Below are positions 32,415-45,895 of a stretch of 64,000 nt of DNA, one piece after another. The position numbers and the translations under genes are program-made. Under the pieces are notes generated by a model. The model had not been told where the DNA came from. It was given only the letters and a program-made list of their open reading frames with translations, and did no database searches. Every line of letters begins with the position of its first letter. The stretch's first letter is position 1. Origin of the DNA: Inia geoffrensis (lineage: Eukaryota; Chordata; Mammalia; Artiodactyla; Iniidae); the NCBI GenBank assembly GCA_036417435.1, contig CM070904.1, positions 65,750,908 to 65,814,907 on the forward strand. Reading direction: 5' to 3'.

Positions 32415-34339
32415 GTTTCACTCTGTAAATAGAAAATCTAAGGCTGATATTAAGGGCTGACTGCAGAGTGAGCTTACTCACTAGTTCAGAATGATCACCT
32501 TTGAGTCCTAGTCCAAATGGTGGCCAAACTTAAGAAATGAGCAGAGCTGGCAATTAGGTGGAACTGAGCACAATTCCCCAGAAAATGGCAGCTACAATGC
32601 AAGAAGAATGAGGTATGAGATCTTTACATTGTTTGGGATTTAATGATTTTCAAATAATCTCAAAGATGTTTTAATATTATCCAATATCAGAAGAGATTTT
32701 TTTTTTTTAGATGCTGGACTTTGTTTCTATCTATTGAACTATTGGATTCATGTCATCCTCCAGTTTCGGAAATTTAAGCAAATGGACCAAGAGAATTGGA
32801 CACATTTAGCAGTTCTTTTTCAAGTCCAACACCCTTTAGCCAAGCACCAGTGGAGCCCAACATCATGGCACATTTCCCCACAATATACTCACACTCAACC
32901 AGCACCTAGGTGGGAAAAGAGTATGAGGGTTATTGAGCACTGAGAATTTTTCCAATGAATCACAATTATGTGAACACCTGTGCTAACTAAGTTTGTGCTG
33001 ATCTACTGTGAAAATTTGCAAAGTGCTCAACAGCCCTGAGAATTTCTCATTTATTATCTCAGGTGGGGTGGTTTGCAACTGCACATTAGGTTGCGGTTTG
33101 AAGCATGTAAGGACACGCATTCAAGACCTCATCTAGGACCTTTTCATCCTACCTGCAGGGTGCAGCTGTACCTCTTAACAGGCCAGAGTTTTGCTTCTGA
33201 AATACTGCCCAGAAAAGTTAAGGACAAACACAAGAACCCTTCATCTGCAACTGAAATGATTATAGAACACGTAATACATTTACTTACATTTCATGATGAA
33301 TGTACCACAGGATTGATCTTGGGAAGAGCCTGATGATCAATGATATTTTTTTGAATCTATAGGCTCATCATATATTAACAAACTGAAAAAGTGTCAAAAC
33401 TCTAAAGGATGAAAGAGGACTTTACCCATAAATGTGAATTTTGAACTACCATTAATTTCTCTTCTTAAGAGATAAAGACATAGTGAAACTGGTCTAGATG
33501 CCAAAGGACCTATAGGCTAGTTTATTTTTAGAGTCAATGACAGATGAGAATAGGAAAATAATTTGTGAATGAAGTCATCAAAATAGCTTGTTAAAAGCTA
33601 GATGTAAGCAGTGAAACTGAAATCAGTGAATACGCTGGACACAGGGTCAATTGTCGATTCCACAATAAATGTTATAAATATGCTGGGGACAGTGGCTTTC
33701 TTTGAAAGTATTCTGTGTCTCAAGAAGGATAAACTACTGTGTGGTCACTGAATGTTAATGCAATGTCAAGGATAGACTTTTCTGTGTAGTTCTGTAGACA
33801 AATTGATACATATATACCAAATATTCTTTAGTGAAATACGTATTTGTTACTTCGAACAATTAAGCTCAGTAGGAGATGATAAATTTGAGGATATAAATGT
33901 AAAGACTAGGGACTATCCTGGCAGTATCAGGTTCGTGTTTTAAGTGATACACTAGACTCTGGAACTTATATCTAAGCAGCATCATGTTCTTACCAATAGG
34001 ATAAATACCCATGGTGTTCAGTGGCTAGTGCAGTTGTCACTGAAGAGGACATTGCTGTGTAAGATAATGGAGGAAATTATGAAAAGGGAAGTGCTGAAGT
34101 GACTGAGCAGTCCTGGGATAAGAATATCAGTGGGAGATGCTGGGAGAAGCACTGCTGTTTGGTACCTTGGCTTAATACCAAAGATTCTCCACATAAAAAT
34201 TAACTTTTTTCCTGCATCTGGATCCATGACACTCATTTCTAAGAGAGGAATGTGTGAGGTTAGCAAGAGTATGACGAAGGGAGAAAAGGGTCATCAGGTT
34301 CGAATGCCTAGAGATTAGATTTATTGGGTTTTAATGAGC
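32415..34339. other. Intergenic DNA, nothing recognised
   Basis: About 1.9 kb without a recognised gene. Frames of 69-86 codons at 32734-33333 and 34018-34318 show no domain. No repeat could be assigned with confidence. Confidence 0.5.
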
Positions 34340-34560
34340 ACCAGGCATAAGCTAAGCACTTGACTCACATTATCTCATTTAATCTTCAGAACAGCATAAA
34401 ATAGAAATGGGTCTTATCCCATTTTGCAACATAAGGAAAATGAAGCTTAACGAGGTTAACTCATCCAGTTATGTAGAGTCAAACTTGAACCCTTGACTAG
34501 CCGATGCCAAAACTCAAAAAGATTTTAGCTACTGCACAATACTGCCTCCCAGTGGCTGGA
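34340..34560 (-). repeat. MIR SINE, near full length
   Basis: Minus-strand MIR: 'accaggcataagctaagcac', 'tctcatttaatcttcagaac', 'tgaagcttaacgaggttaac' and 'agctactgcacaatactgcc' in the expected order over about 220 bp. Confidence 0.75.
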
Positions 34561-35184
34561 ATTTGGTAAGCATTCAGCCAACATCAGCTGTTGGAATGAT
34601 GTATACCTTAGGGGAAACTGGTCTTCCCTCAGGTTTATCTCAGTATCTCAAAAACATGTAGAAAGTGGCCTCACTTATCAGAATTATTGAGATATTAAGT
34701 GTCACTTTTTATATAAAAGTGGCTGGTTCAAGCCAAGCTCCAAGTGTGACTGCAAGCAAACGAATAGGTGAGTGCATTTTGTTTATGAAACAAATACTTT
34801 TAGTTAATTCCTACTCAAATATAAAAGTGCTTGCTGTTCGCCTGAAGCATAATCTGTGCAAACGAAATTCCACCAAGAAAAAGATTCTGTAGTATCAGCA
34901 TTTTAAACTTGTATGAATATTTCCTTCAGTTGCCACAAAGCATAACATAAAATAAAATGTAAAAAAAAAAAGACATAAAAACTCAAGGGGAAAAAGAAAC
35001 ATTTTTGTACAAGGCTATGAGCTATTAGCTCACAGAGTATGTCTTGGAGTGTTAAGGAATTTATTTTAGTTTTAAATTAAAGATGAAATAATATGTGTAT
35101 AAGGAGGAACAAGATTTGCTTGTGCACAGAAAATCTTAGCCAAGGACAAAATCCTAAAGTAGGTATTTTTCAAGTACACATCTC

Positions 35185-35188
<4 letters not shown>
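34561..35188. other. AT-rich intergenic DNA
   Basis: No gene or confident repeat seen; an A-run at 34960-34971 has no recognisable element attached. Confidence 0.5.
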
Positions 35189-35230
<42 letters not shown>

Positions 35231-35240
35231 CACACACACA
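35189..35240 (+). repeat. CA dinucleotide microsatellite
   Basis: About 20 CA units, then a CCC interruption and a few more CA units. A typical candidate for length polymorphism. It generates low-complexity open frames on both strands. Confidence 0.95.
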
Positions 35241-36640
35241 TTTGTTCTTCAATGCTCTTTTCTTACTTTTCTCAACTCTTAGTTTCTCAACCTCCAAAGC
35301 ATTCATTGTTTGGTGCTTCCTCTGGTCCCTTATTCTTAACTTCAAAATCCCATCAGACAGCTTCTTGCAATACAGACTTTTCTTCTCTGTACCCATAATA
35401 ACATGGCAGTGAAATATTCCCTATTTTTCCCCAAGATATTGTTAGGTTACTGGTTAACAACTCATATGAACATATCCCTTCTCAGGTCTTAATGAACGAT
35501 AAAAGCTTAATGTGTTATTTTACTTAATCATATTTATCTCATATTATCTTCTAGATAAATTGCCTCAAGACAAATTAATTCTAAATGATGGGAACTTCAG
35601 ATCGTGTGGCAGGTTGGTGAGAAAGAAATTTCTGTAAGGCTGTCTTTGCCCCATGTTCCTTGAACTATGCTCCAAAGTTGGATGTTTACTTTACCTGTGT
35701 ATAGGGCTGACCATAGTGAACAGGTGCATGGAAAGATTATAATCCCTGAAAAGAAAGGTCAGATAATGGCATTAATGCTGCTGGCCCTTACTTCCCATTA
35801 AATGATGCCTCAATATGCAACATGCCACACTCGATGTCTGGTAAATGGATATTAGTGACCTTGAGTCAACAACCTTTGCCTTTTCTAGACATCTGATAGC
35901 ATTGGAACATTTTAAATTTATAATTGTGTTTACTTTTAAAATGGAGTTTTAAAGTCTTTCAACTGGATAAAGAAACTGAAATAGAGGCACAAAAGAGCCT
36001 ATAAATGCTTGGATTGATACCACATATCACACCAGTTTTAATATAACACAGCAGTTAATGCACTGAGATGGCAGAACCATTAGGATTGTATCACATTAAT
36101 GCTTAATTCGGGGTCTTTAAGTATCTGTGAATCATCGATACGACTCATTGCCACGTCCTTTACCATCCACCGTGTCAAGGCCTTGTCTTTATAATATTAA
36201 TTGAATCTGGACTATAAGCTTTAAAAGTTTCTGGACAAACTTCTTCATTTATCATGAAGAAGACCTACTGTGGTAGCTCTAGCCTTTACTTTGTGGAATC
36301 TGACAAAAGCTACCTTCTTTTTATCCCGACTTCTCTTCCCAGCTGTGGCCAGCATCGTCATGGTCTTGCCACATTTACAGGTATCACAACTGCCAAAGGA
36401 TAAATTCTTCCATAGTGGGGTATGAATTACTACAGAGGCTTATCGTGTTTTCACTGTCTATAACATTTTAAAATGTGGTTTTAAACAACAACAAAAATTT
36501 TTAGTATCAAAATTAAAACATCACAAACCAGAAAGGAAAGGATCCTTCTCCTTCATTCACTAAATTACGCAACATAGGTGGCCTTGTTCTCTGTTGAACA
36601 ATGCATCTGTGAACTCTGTTGTATTCATATTCACAGTGAA
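35241..36640. other. Unique-looking intergenic DNA
   Basis: No gene recognised and no confident repeat. The section 36090-36420 has a mixture of homeobox-like TAAT cores and retained CpGs that could mark a conserved non-coding element; this is only a suspicion. Confidence 0.4.
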
Positions 36641-36644
36641 GGCT

Positions 36645-37090
36645 TATATAGCAATTAAAATAAGTGAATCAATTCTACATAGATCAACATGGATAAATGT
36701 TGAAAACATAATGATAAGTGAAAAGGCAAGTAGCAGAGTAAAATTTACATTTATGTAAATTAAAAATCATAGAATATTATTTTCGAATACATACCTATGT
36801 AGTAAACATATAAAAACATGGATGTGAAAGTTACAAACCAATTTAAAATAGTGGCCTTTTTACCATTGGGAAGGAAGGGAAAAATGATAGTGAAAGGGCT
36901 TCATGACATCAGGAGAGGATACAAAGGGGGTTTTCAACTCTCTCTGTAACATTTTATTATGAAAAAAAATACTTGATGTAAATAAACTTTTTCTAATGCA
37001 TTAATATTTGTTAAATCTTAGTGAATATATGAGTGTTTATTATTTTCTATACTTGTATGTGTTTGAAATATTTAATAATAATAGTAATGA
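36645..37090 (+). mobile_element. Ancient L1M-type LINE 3' end
   Basis: Old L1 tail: 'atagcaattaaaataagtga', 'acatggataaatgttgaaaa', 'cataatgataagtgaaaagg', 'acatttatgtaaattaaaaa', 'gtggcctttttaccattggg' and 'gtgtttgaaatatttaataa', in the order of the family 3' UTR. 5'-truncated and diverged. Confidence 0.65.
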
Positions 37091-40000
37091 AAATGATAAA
37101 GGAAACTTCCAGTTCAAAATGGGAACTGGCTAGTAATTCTCAATATTATCTCTTCCAACTTTGCACTAAAATTCCCAAGGAAGGAAGAGAAAAGATGAAA
37201 AGCCACAATTCAAACTAGGGCAAACCAACAAGCTAACTCTAGAATCTGGGAGGAATGGATTCACGTTAATTATCTCATGGGGCTGGTTGGAGAAAAACTT
37301 GCCTGGGTTTTGGGTAATAACATGTGTCTGCTTTGCTTCCTGGGGGCAAAAGTTGTATATGTGTAGTAGAAGGGGGTGTGGGTGGTTTGAAGTTTCCTCA
37401 AAACAAAATCTTTAAAAAATAAAATGAAGCATGCCTCTTGGAATATTTTGGGAAATACAGAAAAAGAGAAAGTAAGAGAGAGGAAGCCATAATTCCACTG
37501 TGTAAAACCAGCCAGTCCTGTTTTCAAGCTCAGAGCTACTGTGTCTTCTGACAGTGGAGAAGGAAGGGAGTCATTCAATGACACTGCTTTAATTGATTGT
37601 ACCAAGAGGTGGTCATATATAGATAGATATATATATATTTGAGATAGGACATTTTCTTTTTCCACATGAAATGCTTTTTCTGAATCTCTTTATTGCCTAT
37701 TCCTTTCTTAACTTTCATTCTCTATAGAAACATTCAGTGTCTGGAGAACAAAAAGCAGAGAAAAAAAGAAGTTTTTTAAATTAAAAAAAAGCTAAAGCAT
37801 GCCACAGCATTGTTGGGAAGAACTGAAATTACATTTTGATCCTTTAACTTTAAATTGAGTAACTTAATTTGCATAAAGCAACATTGTGAAGCTAAATAGA
37901 ATACAAAAATGAATTTCTGGATTTAGAACTTCTCCTACTTTTATATCGAGGATTTGTGTGTGTGTGTGTGTGATCAGATCATATATTCCTCAAAAAAAAA
38001 AAAAATGGTTTTAAAGGAAACTCTGGTCCACCTTTCTCTCTAATGGCCCGGTTGGGAGTTGCTATAATAATCCTTTTGCTTTTATGTGGCCATCTGGAGG
38101 CCTATTAAAAGGAGTGTCTAGAACAGACTCCCCAAGTGTGCTGAGTTTGTACGTTTTCACCAAGTCACCAAAACAGGAGCATTTTTCCGACTGCAGTAAG
38201 AAGTGACCCTTTACAGAGAGGGGTTGCGTTGGGGGGCTGGCAGGTGGAGAGAGAGAGAAGAGACACAGAACCAGCAAGAGGCACAACTTGACTTTTCACC
38301 CTTGCCATTGTGCAAAAGTAGTACGAAGAGTGGTTGATTCCGGTGCATGTGTTTTAAGGGTACAAAGATCTACAGCAAGGTTTCTTTACATCTCTGGGGC
38401 TCTGTGATGAGATGGAAGAGGTTTAGGGAATGTGGGAATGGGAAACATTGAGAATTTAATGAAGCATCATGTTTCAACTGGATAATATTCCGTTTTGATT
38501 TGTGTGGAAAGCAAATATGAAATATTGAAATAATATTCCAACGTCCCAGTTTTGTGGCTCAAACAGATACACAGAATATTCTTGCCTTTCTGAAAACTAT
38601 ACCTTTCATCAAAAGTATAATCCAACAGAGTTTAGGAAGTAAGGGTAGGTTGTGAAATGGAATTAGATAAAAGTTGGCATTTGTCTTCAGTAGATTATTA
38701 AAATCGCCACAGTAAGAAGTCTGCTCATAAAGACAGAACAAGCTAGCAGGGGCTAGATATCATTTGTCCAAAATAGTCTTTCTCTACACTCATTAACCAT
38801 CTTGCCCAGTAATGTGGCTGTATCCTATTAAACCTGATACATCAAAAATTAAAAAAAAAATTTAGTTGCTGTCTCAAACTGCACTACAACTCAGATCTAG
38901 GACTAAATAAGATGCATTAATTGCTTTACTGCTTCACCGCAAAGCCTCCCTTAAAACATAATTCCTTAATGAAGTCCGTTAATTTGTTCATGGCAGTACA
39001 CAAGCTGTTCAAAGTGACATAGAATTGCACTCTGTTTTCTAACCCCTGCAGTTTCTTCTGTTAGTCACTCTGTCTTGTGTTGTTATCCCATGGATAGTAA
39101 TTATTTTATAGTGGCTGTAATTAGGAGAGAATTAGGCTTGGTAAACAAAACCTGCCTTCTCCTGTTAATAGCTAAGGATAATAAATTTGGCTCTGACATT
39201 CACTATATTTGGACAAGGCTTGGCCTACTTCCAGTTTTCCCAATAAGAACTTTATTATATAATTATGCCTTGGAGGGGCTCATATTACAAGATAATTTTT
39301 TTTTTTTGTAAAGACACATATTGCATGGCTTCCAGCCAGTAAATGATATACTGTAATATGTGCCTCCAATAAATGTTTTAAACAAAATCTCTCTAAGCAA
39401 TATCCTGCTAGAGCTACACACTGCTCTTCAGCATATATTATTTACAGGATTTGTTTGTCGAGTTTTTCAGAATGTAAATTATTTCCTTTTGCTCACATTG
39501 TCCAACATTATAAGTTGTGAAAAAAAAAAGCCTAAATTACTTCTATCAGCAAATGACATATTTGCATCTTCAATTTCCTTTGTTCTAGTTCCTGAGGGTA
39601 GTGTCCATTAGAGGGAACAAAAAAGAGGGTATTTAAGCAATGTTCTATTCTTTTGTAAAGATTGGCTGTTAAGTTATCTTTGCTGGAAACGATTGATTTT
39701 CTTTTCCATGTTTAACATAAGTGAAATAAAATTATTTTGTCCCACTGCAAGCCAGATCTCTGATGATTCATTTGCCTTTAGTTGAACCCTTACTGAAAGG
39801 GTCACTCAAACTCGTAGAGATCAACAATAATCCATGACATCACAAAATGCTAGAGTGAAGAGAACAACATTGAAAACAGGTTCAAAAGCAAAATCATAAA
39901 AATAAACCATCTACTTAGGAAAGTCACAAGACTAATTTCAGAGCAAGTAAAAAGGTGTTAGGTTTTAAGTAAATGTAAAAAGAGTACATAATATACTGTT

Positions 40001-41740
40001 TTCTTAGACGTTAAATTCAAAATTAGAGCAATTCTTAATTTTTTAATATTAGGCATAAAGAAGTTACAAAGAAGGACAATAATATTTTAAAAGGTACTTT
40101 GGATTTTTTCCCCCCAGATCCTGAGGTTATATTTAAAACTCAGCATAAAGTAGAAAACTAAAACAACCCACACATGTAAAATCCATCCTCTGCACACTAG
40201 AGGCAAGAATTTTTTACTGGGATTATCTGGATATATGTCTCTGTTACTTGGCATGTGTATCATGTATCACGTATGTATATCACCTGGCATATGTATCAAG
40301 GCTTACAAATCACTCTTAAAGAAGGAGCCACCTAGTTTCTGAGATGGTTATCAGCCTTGACCTTGATTAGGGATTTCCTGTTTAGTTAGTCAGATTTTCA
40401 ATGGGCCCTGCTTTGGAAGTTCATATGAATTACGCATATGCAAAAAGTCTTCCTTCAAGTGAGATTTAATTCCCATTCCAGCCTCTCTGTTCCTCTCTCT
40501 GGAGAAGACAGTAAGTGGCTGCATTTATTCTTCTGCTGAAGTCTAACCCTCCCTTTCAGCACAGGGTGACCTGAATTGCATCAGATACCTTCTGGAATCA
40601 GAAGTTCCATTGCCCTCCACTCGCCCCTTTCTGCCCTGGCATTGGCCAAGCATGGAGCCCAGAGCTCTCAGTAATTGTTCTCTACTCATTTTCACAAAGC
40701 CTTTCACCTAAAAGAATTAATGAGCATTTATTATATTTCTGTTTGCTACATAGCACAGAGTTTTGGCATTCAAATGTAACGCTTACTTTAGGAAAAATAA
40801 TCGTAATTCTTGCTCTGTGTCAGTCAGGTTAGACCATCAAACATGTATATTCTAAACTGATACGACTGTTGTGGAAATTTTTGGTAATTCGGTTTAATTT
40901 AGCATTTATTGAGTGTCTACTACATTCACGGAAGTGTCATGAAAATCAGGAAAATTTTAACGTAGGGAAGGTTTTTTTTTAATTAGTTTAAGCAACTCAG
41001 AGCACTTAATGAAAAGATCTTGTTTATCCTCAGGAAATCCCAGAAGGAGGCAGAGGTAAGTACTGTCTCTGGGACTGGGAGTGAGTGTTATTGCTGCTGC
41101 TTCTTTTCTTTGCTCTTCAGAAGAAACAAAGGCAAAGTGAGATAAAGTTGCATGCTTCAAACAATGCAGTAAATCAGTGGTGAAAGACTGTCCAAGACCA
41201 GCGATTCAGAAGCCAATCCTCTATGTGTTGCTCCTGTCCTGTTCTGCACTTTTCCTGTCATCCTGGAATTATGCTGATATAGTCTTTAATTAGAAAAAAA
41301 TATTGATTTTACTACTGCTGATCAGGAGGTAGTAAATCTTTATTCCTTATAATAACAGTAATCGCAAAAATAGGGCAAGAGAATGGGAAAATATTGCAGG
41401 TTTGCAGGTACCATGATACTTTTTCCTTGTGACAAAAAACCTGCATGGAACTAACATCATTAAATGACAGGTTTCACATTTTTAGTAAAAAAGGAAGTTA
41501 TGTTTCAGGTTTTGGTCTCTTTTTAAATAACAGGAACTGCTTTATTAAGATGCAAAAAATGCCATTACGACACTTCCTAAGTGGCTGAAATAATCATTTT
41601 GATGAGTCTGCAAATATACTGTCAGAGAGAGATACTTTGGATTTTGAAGGCACATGCTGGCACTAACATTAAAAACCTTTTGTCTCTATAATGAATTTGA
41701 AAAGAACAAAAATAATGACTCAAAAAATGACAGAATCATA
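37091..41740. other. Repeat-poor intergenic DNA
   Basis: About 4.6 kb in which I could recognise no transposable element and no gene, apart from short AT, TG and A runs (37618-37640, 37957-37972, 37992-38005). Frames of 60-131 codons lack domains and occur on both strands. The part 38870-39300 is rich in TAAT/ATTA cores and may be conserved. Absence of repeats is by eye only. Confidence 0.4.
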
Positions 41741-41744
41741 AACA

Positions 41745-42260
41745 CTAGAGTTGAGAAAGACCTATTAAGTCATCTCATTTAGCCCCCTCTCCCCTCTCAC
41801 TCGGCTCTCTAGAGGACATTTGTCCATTAAAAATTAACATCATTCTAGAATTGTGTCTTCACTTCTGAGGAGACACTTTCGCTGTATCACTTTGAAGAGA
41901 GCAAGCTTAAACCTTGACTCACTACCTGGCCCTGGTCTTAGCCCTATACACAACATACCAGCTAGGTGAAGATCTTTTCTTTTCTCCCTTCTATGACCTA
42001 TTGTGTCCTTGAAATTTTCTGCTTAAAAAAGTCCCTTCTAACTTCAAAGTGTATGACAGTCCTATGGAGTTGGGTCATTATTTGGCCACTCTATTAAGTT
42101 GTTTTAATCCATTCTCATAAATCAATCCCTTTAGCTCCTTCATCATGGTGGTGGCTGTTTTGTGACATCCTCCCATTTTTTGACGTGATTCTCATACTGG
42201 AATCTCTCAGCCCCAAGCAGGATTCTAGGTGAGGACTGTGTCTTGGCAAGCTCAAAGTAA
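41745..42260 (+). repeat. Possible L3/CR1-like ancient LINE fragment
   Basis: Hints of an old CR1-class LINE: 'gagaaagacctattaagtca' (like the 'gggacct...gtcatct' tail), 'ttcatcatggtggtggctgt' and 'aagcaggattctaggtgagg'. Strongly diverged. A 68-codon minus-strand frame at 42143-42349 overlaps it and has no known domain. Confidence 0.3.
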
Positions 42261-43734
42261 TCGTAACGGTCCATAATTTTGCAGGTATTAGTACACTGCG
42301 GAGGAGAGGGCAAAAGCTCCTGAACTGAAAGAAGGAAAAAACACCCCATCCATAGTAGTTTGCTGATCCTTTATCCTATACAGTGCATTCACTACAGAAA
42401 GCATCCCCATCCTACATTATGTACTATAACATACGGTCTGGCTGGAAAAGACAAAAAGTCAGTTTGTATCAGAGCAGTTAACTTGGCTTCCACAATTCCT
42501 CCCCTGCTGCTCTCCTAGTCCCACTTCAGCTGTATTTCACTCCATTAACTTCAGCAATGGGTATTTGCTCTCAATAAATGTTTGTGCGTGTGTATGTGTG
42601 TTTGTATTTGAAAGGAGTTTATGCAGACAACTCCCTATAGCTCCAAAAGTGATTGTACAATTAAAGAAACTATTTCCCTGCTGTTGATGGTTATTTCTTA
42701 AAACATCATCTGTCAGCCTAGCTACTGAGATTGATGTTCTGAATATATTTTTCTTTTTAAACCCAATGGAAATATCTTCTTCATGTCTTCATTACTCTTA
42801 TCCTCGATCTTTCTTGCAGTCTGATTGTGAGATTAATTCCCAGAGGGCTATCAACATCCACTATGGATGTTAAAGAAACGGGTTCAGGTTCAGGTCTTGT
42901 AAGGTTCTGAACTCTCTGCAGACTCTTCCAAGCACTTTGAACTGAAGTTTTGAATTTGTCTATTAGTTAGTGGAAATGGTAAAATAAGCTCAAACACAGT
43001 GACTTCCAACTGTGGTGAGTTTAGCACAAATCTGATCTGCTCAGATGGGGCAAAGGACAATTTGGGGTTTACCTGGGAAGGTTACTATAGTCACAGCATG
43101 TTTTAGTATTTGCTGGAAAAAATAGTATTTTGGACCCAGTCTTAACGTTAATAAACTGACATGTAAATTGGATCGAGTCTCTTTTATACTGACAGATATC
43201 TGCCATATGATGGAGGTTCAGAAATTTGCTTGAGAGTATCTATGTTCATTACTCAGAAGCTTATTAAATACAGAAAGACCAGTATCTTTATCAGTGAAAT
43301 TTTGGGTAAATATTGAGAATGCCAGCATAATTTCTTAAGCTGGATAGGTTTATATAGAAGGCCAGACATAGGTTTTATAAAATGTTTCTGAAATAGTATC
43401 CTAAAGTGCTCAATAGGAAAAGATGAGCTGTGTATTGATGTCCAAGCTTAAGAATTTGGGGAGACATCCCTTTGATCAGAAAATATATCTCCTCTATTCA
43501 GCAGTTCCTAAGGTGTGCTTTATAGGGAAAAGGACCTTGTATACATACCTTAAAATGAGGCTTATACTACAAATATATCCAGCAACATTTTAGTTACCCT
43601 AAGCTCTAACTGATTGATCATTTATAATGTACAGGTTTTAATGAGGAAGGGTAAAGACCCAGAAGAGGTGTGACTAAGGTAGAAAGGAGAGACCTGACAT
43701 TCTGAGAACAAACAACATTTTTCTTAATTGCAGC
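42261..43734. other. Intergenic DNA, nothing recognised
   Basis: No gene or confident repeat seen; short GT tract near 42586-42610. Confidence 0.45.
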
Positions 43735-43850
43735 TTCTTTGGATCAAGAATTAGGTGACCTTGGGGAAAAAAAAAATCACTTACACTCCTTCAATGTCAG
43801 TTTCTTTATCTGTTAAAATGTGAGATTAGATATGATCTGTGCAGTAGCCT
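43735..43850 (+). repeat. MIR SINE fragment
   Basis: 'aattaggtgaccttggggaa', 'atgtcagtttctttatctgt' and 'taaaatgtgagattagatat' follow the MIR core order. Confidence 0.55.
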
Positions 43851-44194
43851 TTTATTTTTTCCTCAATATGAAAAATATACCTCTTTTATCAGGTAGCCGT
43901 ATCTGCGCCTTTGGATTACAGGATAAGAATCTAACCTCACTGGCCTAATGTGAGTCTCTTTCTGGAGAAGCTCAGCTTAAACAGAAACGTACAAAAGCAG
44001 GAGAAAATCAGCACTGTCACCAGAAGGGGGCGCCCAGAGAGAAGGTCCACAGCTGAGGTCTCTACCCCATTTTCCATCTTCCTGGAACTTTGTGGTTCAG
44101 CAACTCTTTCAATGTTGTAAGCTGTCTCAGTAGAGTTCCAATAACCTCCCTTTCTGCTCTTTTAACTGAAAACCAATGAGCGTCTATTTCTTTT

Positions 44195-44704
44195 TTTTTG
44201 TTTTAATTGGAGTATAATTGCTTTACAATGTTGTGTTAGTTTCTGCTGTACAATGAAGTGAATCAGCTACATGTATACATATATCTCCTCCCTCTTGGAC
44301 CTCCCTCCCGCCCCATTCCCCCAACCCATGCATCTAGGTCATCACAGAGCACCGAGCTGAGCTCCCTGTGCTTTATGGCAGGTTCCCACTAGCTATCTAT
44401 TTTACACATGGTAGTGTATATGTGTCAATCCAATCTCCCAATTCGTCCCAACCTCCCCTTCCGTCTCTGTGTCCACATGTCCATTCTCTACATCTGTGTC
44501 TCTATTCCTGCCCTGGAAGTAGGATCATCTGTACCATTTTTCTAGATTCCACATATATGCATTAATATACGATATTTGTTTTTCTCTTTCTGACTTACTT
44601 CACTCTGTATGACAGACTCTAGGTCCATCCACATCTCTACAAATGACCCAGTTGCATTCCCTTTTATGGCTGAGTACTACTCCATTGTGTATATGTGCCA
44701 TGTT
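44195..44704 (-). mobile_element. L1 LINE, 5'-truncated 3' end
   Basis: Minus-strand L1 tail: poly-T start, 'ggagtataattgctttacaa', then 'gtgttagtttctgctgtaca', the 3' UTR and the end of ORF2 ('ctgacttacttcactctgta', 'ttatggctgagtactactcc'), breaking off after 'gtatatgtgccatgttt'. Aligns with 56540-57065 of the larger L1 below. No target duplication found. The 65-codon frame at 44368-44565 is antisense to L1. Confidence 0.9.
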
Positions 44705-44859
44705 TCTGATGCCTCCAACCAAAGGACATTAATTGACACAACCATTTTGCTGCAAAATATCTTGTCTGATGCAATGAGAGTGACCTTTCCCCTATCCTAG
44801 TGGTTCCTTACTTTGGCTGCATCAGAGACTTACATGGGGAAAGAGGTGGCAGAAGCAAA

Positions 44860-45000
44860 CAATATTGGGTTCAAATCCCAGTTATGACAAGTCAAGCCAC
44901 TTCTGTCTGAATTTTAGTTTTTTCATCTGTTAAACAGAGACCCTAATATTCACCTTGAAGTGTCAACAGGATAGTTCACTGAGGATAGCAACTCTGTATT
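44860..45000 (+). repeat. MIR SINE fragment
   Basis: MIR motifs 'gggttcaaatcccagttatg', 'agttttttcatctgttaaac' and 'ccctaatattcaccttgaag' in order. Confidence 0.6.
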
Positions 45001-45064
45001 AGGCACCTTTGTTCACCTTCTAACTCAGAGCCTAACTTACAGTAGGCTAGTTTCAAAGAATGGG

Positions 45065-45250
45065 GTTGGTAAAGAGTCAGACCTGAGTTTCAGTTTCAGG
45101 TCTACTTTTTCTATCTCTATGACCCTCAGCAAGTTTTTAAAAACTCCCCAATCTGCAGTTTCCACATGTTTTAAAGTGATGATAATAGCCACTTCCTTTT
45201 AGTGTTGCTGTGAATATTAAACTAAATATAAACATGTAGAAACTGATATT
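45065..45250 (+). repeat. MIR SINE fragment
   Basis: Second MIR close behind the first: 'agtcagacctgagtttcagt', 'ctatgaccctcagcaagttt', 'gcagtttccacatgttttaa' and 'agtgatgataatagccactt'. Confidence 0.6.
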
Positions 45251-45529
45251 CTTACAATCAATGCCTACAAATGTTTGTTGAAACAATTGAAAACTGGACT
45301 TCAAGCATCTATCTCAGCAAATATTTATGAAGTATTTTAATGTGTCAGAACTGTTCTAAACACAGTTTATTTCCTTTTCATTGGAAAGATTGTCTCCACT
45401 GATATCCCCCCATCCTGTATAGAGAGAGTATTGATTATAAACTTCAAAAGGCCATATGCACACTCCATATACATCCCCAAATACCTGCCATTCTGGCTTT
45501 CTGTCCGTTAAGCAACGTAAAGTCAGTCC

Positions 45530-45895
45530 TGGCTCTGGGCCTGAGTGCTTATGGATCCCTCTGTCATAAGCTTTTCCTCCAGCTTGTCAAACAACCAGCT
45601 TCTTTTCCTTATTCAGATCCAGCTTAAATGTCATCTTCTGGATGATGTCTTTCCCTTTCACACTCAATTACTTTATTTCTTCCACAGCACTTATCCCTAT
45701 ATGAAATCATCTTTGATAATATGTCTATATATAAATATATAAGAATATAAATAAGAATTTATATAGAAAGAGACTGTGCCCTTCCACCAAATTGTACTCT
45801 CCATGGAGACAAGGATTATATTTTCCTTGCCCTAAACAGGTGTCATCATATAATAGTTGCTCAATAAAATTTTTAAATAAATGAATTAATAACTG
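45530..45895 (+). repeat. L2 LINE 3' fragment with AT insertion
   Basis: L2 3' end: 'cagcttaaatgtcatcttct', 'ggatgatgtctttccctttc', then an AT-rich stretch (45718-45765), then 'ctccatggagacaaggatta' and 'agttgctcaataaaattttt'. Near the family's normal order. Confidence 0.7.

Noticed and set aside
37270..37665. 131-codon minus-strand frame
   Set aside because: Low-complexity start, no recognisable domain, no splice or promoter context; consistent with a chance frame in AT-rich DNA.
42143..42349. 68-codon minus-strand frame in fairly ordinary-looking protein composition
   Set aside because: Considered as an exon, but it has no acceptor/donor pair I could support and overlaps a likely ancient LINE fragment.
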